17,878 nt of DNA, from assembly GCA_028696285.1 (NCBI GenBank), contig JAQVHJ010000006.1:1-17878 (forward strand), given 5' to 3'. Of the stretch, positions 14,669 through 17,878 are shown piece by piece; the first letter of the stretch is position 1, and each line of letters opens with the position of its first letter. The notes beneath the pieces were generated by a model that did not search any database, was not told where the DNA came from, and saw only the letters and a program-made list of their open reading frames with translations. This DNA is from a bacterium (lineage in GTDB: Bacteria; AUK180; JAQVHJ01). The translations under genes were made by a program, and so were the position numbers.

Positions 14669-15595
14669 TCAAAACCGCTTCTGGTAGATGTGGCAGTATG
14701 GTTTTTTATTTTTCTTACCGTAATAATCCTGATGATAATCCTCCGCCCGGTAGAACTCTGTTGCCGGCAGTAATTTTGTAACAACCTTGTGGCCATTATT
14801 TTTTAATATATTGATCAACTTTTCAGTGGTTTTTTTCTCTTCAAAGTTGCTGTAGAAAACAACTGATTTGTACTGTTCTCCTATATCCGGGCCTTGACCA
14901 TTGGCTTGAGCAGGGTCATGTATCTCAAAAAAGAGTCGAGTTAATTCCTCGTAAGAGACCTTGTTCGGATCATAAGTAACCTCAACCACCTCATAATGGC
15001 CGGTATTTCCCGAACAAACCTCTTCATAGGTGGGGTTTTCTTTTATTCCCCCCATATAACCTGATACCGCAGAGATAACTCCCTGTTTAATTACAAAGTG
15101 ATACTCCACCCCCCAGAAACAACCCCCGGCAAAGTAGGCTTTCGCGATATCTTCCCACTCTTTATCGGGTATGAAGATCATAGAGATTGAGTTGACACAG
15201 TGTCTGAGATTCTTTTCAGTAAATCCCTCTCCCGTAAAAACATGACCAAGATGAGCACCGCAGGTAGCACATTGTATCTCCGTTCTTGTTCCGTCCGGGT
15301 CAGGCACCCGTTTAATGGCTCCTTCAATCTCATCGTCAAAACTGGGCCAGCCGCAGGATGACTTAAACTTTGCATCTGAATAGAAAAGCGGTGCATTGCA
15401 TCGTTTGCATATATAGGATCCTTTTTCGAAAAAGTCATTATATTTACCACTCCCCGGCAGCTCCGTCCCTTTATGAATTATCACCCGCATCTCTTCCGGA
15501 GAGAGCTTTCGGTATCGAACATCATTTTTTTCCATATCATTTACCCCATTACAACCTATGAAAATGAAGATTATAAGTAGAAAAATTTTTATCAT
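14669..15595 (-). CDS. msrBA: Bifunctional methionine sulfoxide reductase B/A, lipoprotein form (MsrB-MsrA)
   Basis: The product (308 residues from the ATG at 15595) repairs both R- and S-methionine sulfoxide. A lipoprotein signal comes first: MIKIFLLIIFIFIGC, Cys15. MsrB follows (about 25-150): zinc ligands C63-KR-C66 and C109-AT-C112, CGWPSF with Cys81, and catalytic Cys133 in RHCVNS. MsrA follows (about 151-308): AGGCFWGVE with catalytic Cys159, SGYMGG, GHYEVVEV, and DIGEQYKSVVF. The lipid anchor would place it in the envelope, repairing exported proteins. I prefer 15595 to the upstream ATG at 15613 because a GGAGG lies between them and the signal peptide then has normal length, though the SD spacing (11 nt) is long. 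Its promoter is 15659-15687. Confidence 0.93.
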   Translation of the reverse strand: MIKIFLLIIFIFIGCNGVNDMEKNDVRYRKLSPEEMRVIIHKGTELPGSGKYNDFFEKGSYICKRCNAPLFYSDAKFKSSCGWPSFDDEIEGAIKRVPDPDGTRTEIQCATCGAHLGHVFTGEGFTEKNLRHCVNSISMIFIPDKEWEDIAKAYFAGGCFWGVEYHFVIKQGVISAVSGYMGGIKENPTYEEVCSGNTGHYEVVEVTYDPNKVSYEELTRLFFEIHDPAQANGQGPDIGEQYKSVVFYSNFEEKKTTEKLINILKNNGHKVVTKLLPATEFYRAEDYHQDYYGKKNKKPYCHIYQKRF

Positions 15596-15629
15596 TTGAA
15601 AAACTACCTCCATTCAAAGAAAGAACCTT

Positions 15630-15653
15630 GGGCTATGAAGTTTTACATAACCC
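15630..15653 (-). promoter_or_regulatory. Hairpin at the start of the msr leader
   Basis: An 8-bp inverted repeat (GGGTTATG / CATAGCCC on the minus strand, one G-U pair, 8-nt loop) begins right at the predicted +1 of the msr promoter. It could be an operator or a 5' stabilising hairpin; no known regulator site is recognised. Confidence 0.35.
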
Positions 15654-15658
15654 GTTTA

Positions 15659-15687
15659 AGTATAGCACAAAAAAGGATATATTGCAA
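15659..15687 (-). promoter_or_regulatory. Sigma70-type promoter of the msr gene
   Basis: Minus-strand TTGCAA (15687-15682), 17-nt spacer, TATACT (15664-15659), with a leader of about 57 nt. A GGTGCC end motif begins 7 nt upstream of the -35. Confidence 0.75.
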
Positions 15688-15694
15688 TAGAATC

Positions 15695-15717
15695 GGTGCC
15701 GGCTGTCGTTGTCTGCC
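15695..15717. repeat. Solo GGTGCC-type cassette end without a partner arm
   Basis: GGTGCCGGCTGTCGTTGTCT and the next three bases begin with the same GGTGCCGGC as cassette 2 and sit upstream of a -35, as the other cassette ends do. No reverse-complement partner was found in the following 1.3 kb, so it is a lone or eroded end. Confidence 0.45.
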
Positions 15718-15800
15718 CTAAAAACTATTTCTATTTCTTTTTTTGATTTTGTGGTTTTAAAAATTAAATCTTTCTTCATTCTTTTAGGTATAGAACGGTA

Positions 15801-16040
15801 TTATCCCACCATTTCAATGGTGGGTTAGAGTACACAAAGGTCAATCTCTCCGAGTTCAAAAATTTTCTATTCAAAAACTAATATCTGAGATGAAATATAA
15901 GTCTCGATATATAATATGTTTCAAGCAACACATTAGGAATTTATTAACATTACATTTTTATTTAAATATCTGCCTTATTTATTTGAACTTCGCATATCGT
16001 ACGATGTTATTTTCCACCCCGGTCTTAAGACCGGGGTTAC
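15801..16040. repeat. Non-coding stretch bounded by two strong palindromes (IS200/IS605- or REP-like ends)
   Basis: At 15805-15824 CCCACCAT and ATGGTGGG form a hairpin with a 4-nt loop; at 16016-16037 there is a perfect 22-bp palindrome with core CCCCGGTCTTAAGACCGGGG. About 190 AT-rich bases lie between, with no ORF. GC-rich hairpins in otherwise AT-rich DNA, without terminal inverted repeats matching each other, resemble the subterminal hairpins of IS200/IS605 elements or RAYT-linked REPs. No transposase is present. They are far from any gene end that needs a terminator. Confidence 0.5.
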
Positions 16041-16166
16041 TTAACATCAGCTCCTAAAGGAAAATTCAAATATTTAAATAGTTTTGTTTACGATTCTGAT
16101 GAATTTTACATGTTTATCTTTAAGAATATTATTTAAATACTTCCCAAAACATTTATTTTAATACAT

Positions 16167-16200
16167 TCTCTGCTCTCGATTACCTCTTTACTGCTCTCGG
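16167..16200. repeat. Degenerate CTCTGCTCTC repeats, left flank of the four-helix-bundle gene
   Basis: CTCTGCTCTCG, then TACTGCTCTCGG, recur in this stretch; on the minus strand they read GAGAGCAG. The same motif in the same orientation occurs at 16891-16921 on the other side of the gene. The rest of the 16041-16327 gap shows nothing else. Confidence 0.5.
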
Positions 16201-16327
16201 TTCATGTCTTCGAGCTCGATTCTTTTTATCCTTTTAGAAAAAAACTCATAATGTAAGAAAGCAGACAGCAAATTCAACAGGATATTTAGCTCAAACTTTT
16301 AAAACCATTGTTTAATAAACATAAAAA

Positions 16328-16684
16328 TTATTCAGCTTTATGTAATGATTTTTTCAAACCGTACAGCATTTTTTTTATTTCAAGGGCGGTCTCATCAAGT
16401 TTGTCATAGGTTTGTTTATCAATATATCCAAGATCATGCGACAAAAGAAGTTCATATATTAATTCTGAGCATGACCCCAAAGATATTTCAAAAAAGTGTT
16501 CCCGATCCTTATCAGATGATTTTACCGAACCTTCAGAAAGATTTGTGGGAATTGAGTAAGCAGCTTTCCGCATCTGCTTCACAAGAGAAAAGCTCTCTTC
16601 TTTTGGAAACTTTTTCGTAATCTCATAGATATCTAAAGTAATCTGATGAGATTTTTTAAAGACTTCCATATCCTGAATATTCAT
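16328..16684 (-). CDS. Four-helix-bundle protein, S23/23S-rRNA intervening-sequence type
   Basis: The 118-residue product has the hallmarks of the TIGR02436/S23 family: MEVFKKSHQITLDIYEITKKFP near the start, EESFSLVKQMRKAAYSIPTN, NLSEGS, then REHFFEISLGSCSELIYELL, and a last helix LEIKKMLYGLKKSLHK. Relatives form pentameric four-helix bundles and occur either inside 23S rRNA intervening sequences or as stand-alone genes; their function is not established. Length is typical. AGGGGG precedes the ATG by a few bases; TTAAAG/TATAAA with 17-nt spacing further upstream is a weak promoter. Here it is free-standing, with no rRNA around it, between GAGAGCAGA-type repeats and next to a tRNA gene, which suggests an acquired cassette. 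Confidence 0.88.
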   Translation of the reverse strand: MNIQDMEVFKKSHQITLDIYEITKKFPKEESFSLVKQMRKAAYSIPTNLSEGSVKSSDKDREHFFEISLGSCSELIYELLLSHDLGYIDKQTYDKLDETALEIKKMLYGLKKSLHKAE

Positions 16685-16890
16685 AAAAACCCCCTAAATT
16701 CTCAGATCCCGGAGAATCAAAATAATGTAAGATATTATTTATATCTGAATCGATAAAATACTTTAAATTAATTGAGAGTCTGTCCGGAACTTCTCTCAAT
16801 TCAAAATTTAATACCCGTGAAGTATTAAATTTATTCAATACTGACGCAACTCAGCGACTCGGCCCTGATACTCAATCTCCTGTCAAAAAG

Positions 16891-16921
16891 CTGCTATCTG
16901 CTCTCTATTCTCTGCTCTCTG
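16891..16921. repeat. Degenerate CTCTGCTCTC repeats, right flank of the four-helix-bundle gene
   Basis: CTGCTATCTGCTCTC and TATTCTCTGCTCTCTG repeat here in the same orientation as the copy at 16167-16200. The pair brackets about 690 bp that contain only the S23-type gene. Confidence 0.5.
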
Positions 16922-16951
16922 AGCCAATTTTTGCAAAGCAAAAATTGGCTC
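16921..16951. repeat. 14-bp perfect inverted repeat overlapping the tRNA 3' end
   Basis: GAGCCAATTTTTGC and its exact reverse complement are separated by AAA. The arm nearer the tRNA includes the last acceptor bases, the discriminator G and the encoded CCA. It could form a 3' trailer hairpin for processing or weak termination, but no U-run follows. Confidence 0.65.
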
Positions 16952-17020
16952 CGGCAGAGGGATTTGAACCCCCAACCTAGTGGTTAACAGCCACCCGCTC
17001 TACCATTGAGCTATGCCGGA
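16946..17020 (-). tRNA. tRNA-Asn (anticodon GTT), CCA encoded
   Basis: The minus-strand cloverleaf is complete: acceptor TCCGGCA pairs with TGCCGGA, discriminator G, encoded CCA; D-arm AGCTCAATGGTAGAGC; anticodon stem GGTGG/CCACT with loop CTGTTAA (anticodon GTT); T-arm GGGGGTTCAAATCCCTC. It decodes AAC and AAU. It is a single gene with its own consensus promoter, not part of a tRNA cluster. Confidence 0.96.
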
Positions 17021-17045
17021 GTAGAACAAACGGTATGAAAAATGA

Positions 17046-17074
17046 ATTATATCAAAAAATACGGATTTTGTCAA
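17046..17074 (-). promoter_or_regulatory. Consensus sigma70 promoter of tRNA-Asn
   Basis: Minus-strand TTGACA (17074-17069), 17-nt spacer, TATAAT (17051-17046), all 12 hexamer bases matching. The transcript would start about 18 nt before the tRNA. An A-tract (17076-17083 on the plus strand as T) precedes the -35, followed by a GGGGACA motif at 17085. Confidence 0.9.
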
Positions 17075-17096
17075 GTTTTTTTTAGGGGACAACCTT

Positions 17097-17878
17097 CTAT
17101 TTATTAATCTTTTTCTCGAAATTTTCATATTCACGAAGCCGGCCTTTATTCCCTGTTTTCAATGCGTATTCTTTTGCCTTTGAAATATTTATTTTAACAG
17201 ATTCATTCTTTTTTTGTTCATAATTCAATTTTGCAAGAAAATAGTAAAGCTGGGCGAGATCATTAACTAAATTGAATTTTTCGCAGGTTTTTATTGTTTC
17301 ATTGAATAAATTTTCTGCAATTTTATATTTCTTAAGCAGTACATACATTTGAGCAAGATTTCCTTTTATTCCGCAGACAGAAGGAATATCATTAATCTTT
17401 TCAGCAAGCTTCAAGGCTTCTTTAAAATTCTTTTCAGCCAGGGAAAATTTTTCCAAATCCATATATACAATTGCGATATTTCCAAGACTAAGGGAAAGTC
17501 CCCTGGGATTATTTATTTCACGGCAGATTTGAAGTTGTTTATTAAAATAATCAAGAGCTTTGTCATAATGTTCAAGATCTAAATAACAAGAACCTATGTT
17601 TCCGTAAGTCCATCCCAGTCCATCAAGATCATTCAATTCTTTGACAATTTCCAGCTTTTTAAAATAATGGTCCAGAGCCTTCTTTTCTTTTCCCTGTTCC
17701 TTAAATATCCGGCCAATCCTTTCAATTGCAATCGCCTGACCAAGGCGATCTCCGATATCTCTTGATATCTTCAGAAATTCTTTAAATTGATTCATTGCCA
17801 TAGAGTGATTGCCTGTAATCAAATTAAATGTCCCGTAATTCACTGTTATTGAACCAAGTTTCTGCTTATCCCCAAGCT
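17097..17878 (-). CDS. TPR-repeat protein, C-terminal part (5' end outside window)
   Basis: The frame is open to the right edge, so at least 259 residues of a longer protein are visible; the GTG at 17843 is internal to a repeat and not a credible start. It consists of about six 40-residue TPRs with the signatures YGNIGSCYLDLEHYDKALDYF, LSLGNIAIVYMDLEKFSLAE and IKGNLAQMYVLLKKYKIAE, the variety found in C-terminal arrays of STAND ATPases, adenylate cyclases and response-regulator-like proteins. It ends in a Lys-rich tail 23 nt upstream of the tRNA -35. What stands N-terminal cannot be seen. It is related in plan, not closely in sequence, to the TPR array at 8440-11148 (40- versus 42-residue spacing). 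Confidence 0.8.
   Translation of the reverse strand, partial: LGDKQKLGSITVNYGTFNLITGNHSMAMNQFKEFLKISRDIGDRLGQAIAIERIGRIFKEQGKEKKALDHYFKKLEIVKELNDLDGLGWTYGNIGSCYLDLEHYDKALDYFNKQLQICREINNPRGLSLSLGNIAIVYMDLEKFSLAEKNFKEALKLAEKINDIPSVCGIKGNLAQMYVLLKKYKIAENLFNETIKTCEKFNLVNDLAQLYYFLAKLNYEQKKNESVKINISKAKEYALKTGNKGRLREYENFEKKINK

Noticed and set aside
16016..16037. Intrinsic terminator at the 22-bp palindrome
   Set aside because: No T-run on either strand and no gene ends close by.
16656..16838. 60-residue minus-strand frame overlapping the start of the four-helix-bundle gene
   Set aside because: No RBS, no recognisable motif, and it overlaps a well-supported gene in another frame.
1..17878. Prophage or integrative element
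   Set aside because: No integrase, capsid, terminase or relaxase gene and no duplicated tRNA 3' end as attachment site in the window.

Overview
The window is AT-rich bacterial DNA with tightly packed operons, good Shine-Dalgarno sites and textbook sigma70-type promoters. Signal peptides, two lipoprotein signals and a predicted outer-membrane beta-barrel point to a Gram-negative-type (two-membrane) bacterium. The mix of an archaeal-type Prx6 peroxiredoxin, a fused MsrB-MsrA lipoprotein, STAND/TPR proteins and a free-standing four-helix-bundle (23S-IVS type) gene suits an environmental or uncultured lineage. I cannot name the phylum from the sequence.

Layout: (1) 1-872: 3' end of rpsA (ribosomal protein S1) and its terminator. 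(2) 879-4812: a compact four-gene plus-strand run: outer-membrane barrel protein, SAM methyltransferase, a protein that looks like two degenerate methyltransferase folds, and an HExxH metallopeptidase. (3) 4817-5293, minus: a small lipoprotein gene split by one in-frame TAA. (4) 5358-7046: two non-coding cassettes of about 300 bp with long inverted terminal arms that start GGTGCC. Between them lie a truncated nucleotidyltransferase gene, which still has promoter and RBS, and a peroxiredoxin gene with a consensus promoter and a perfect 7-1-7 PerR-like operator. (5) 7051-11148: a two-gene operon of a PDZ plus BtrH/C39-like (papain-fold) protein and a 902-residue STAND-type ATPase with kinesin-light-chain-like TPRs. 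(6) 11330-13724: small hypothetical genes including a hidden 39-residue coupled ORF, two zinc-ribbon proteins and a secreted choloylglycine-hydrolase-like Ntn amidase. (7) 13820-15595, minus: a TIGR02265/DUF2378-like protein and a lipoprotein MsrBA methionine sulfoxide reductase. (8) 15694-16951: an accessory stretch with a solo GGTGCC end, two strong palindromes and an S23-type four-helix-bundle gene between GAGAGCAGA-type repeats. (9) tRNA-Asn(GTT) with its promoter, then the 3' end of another TPR protein that runs off the right edge.

Themes: oxidative-stress repair recurs (PerR-box peroxiredoxin, Msr lipoprotein). Seven promoters were found with near-consensus hexamers, all with exactly 17-nt spacers. 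Three of the GGTGCC cassette ends plus one solo end lie 7-12 nt upstream of a -35 hexamer, so the cassettes sit at promoter edges without breaking them. The strongest candidate for an undescribed protein system is the papain-fold/STAND-TPR operon. The strongest non-coding signal is the GGTGCC cassette family.
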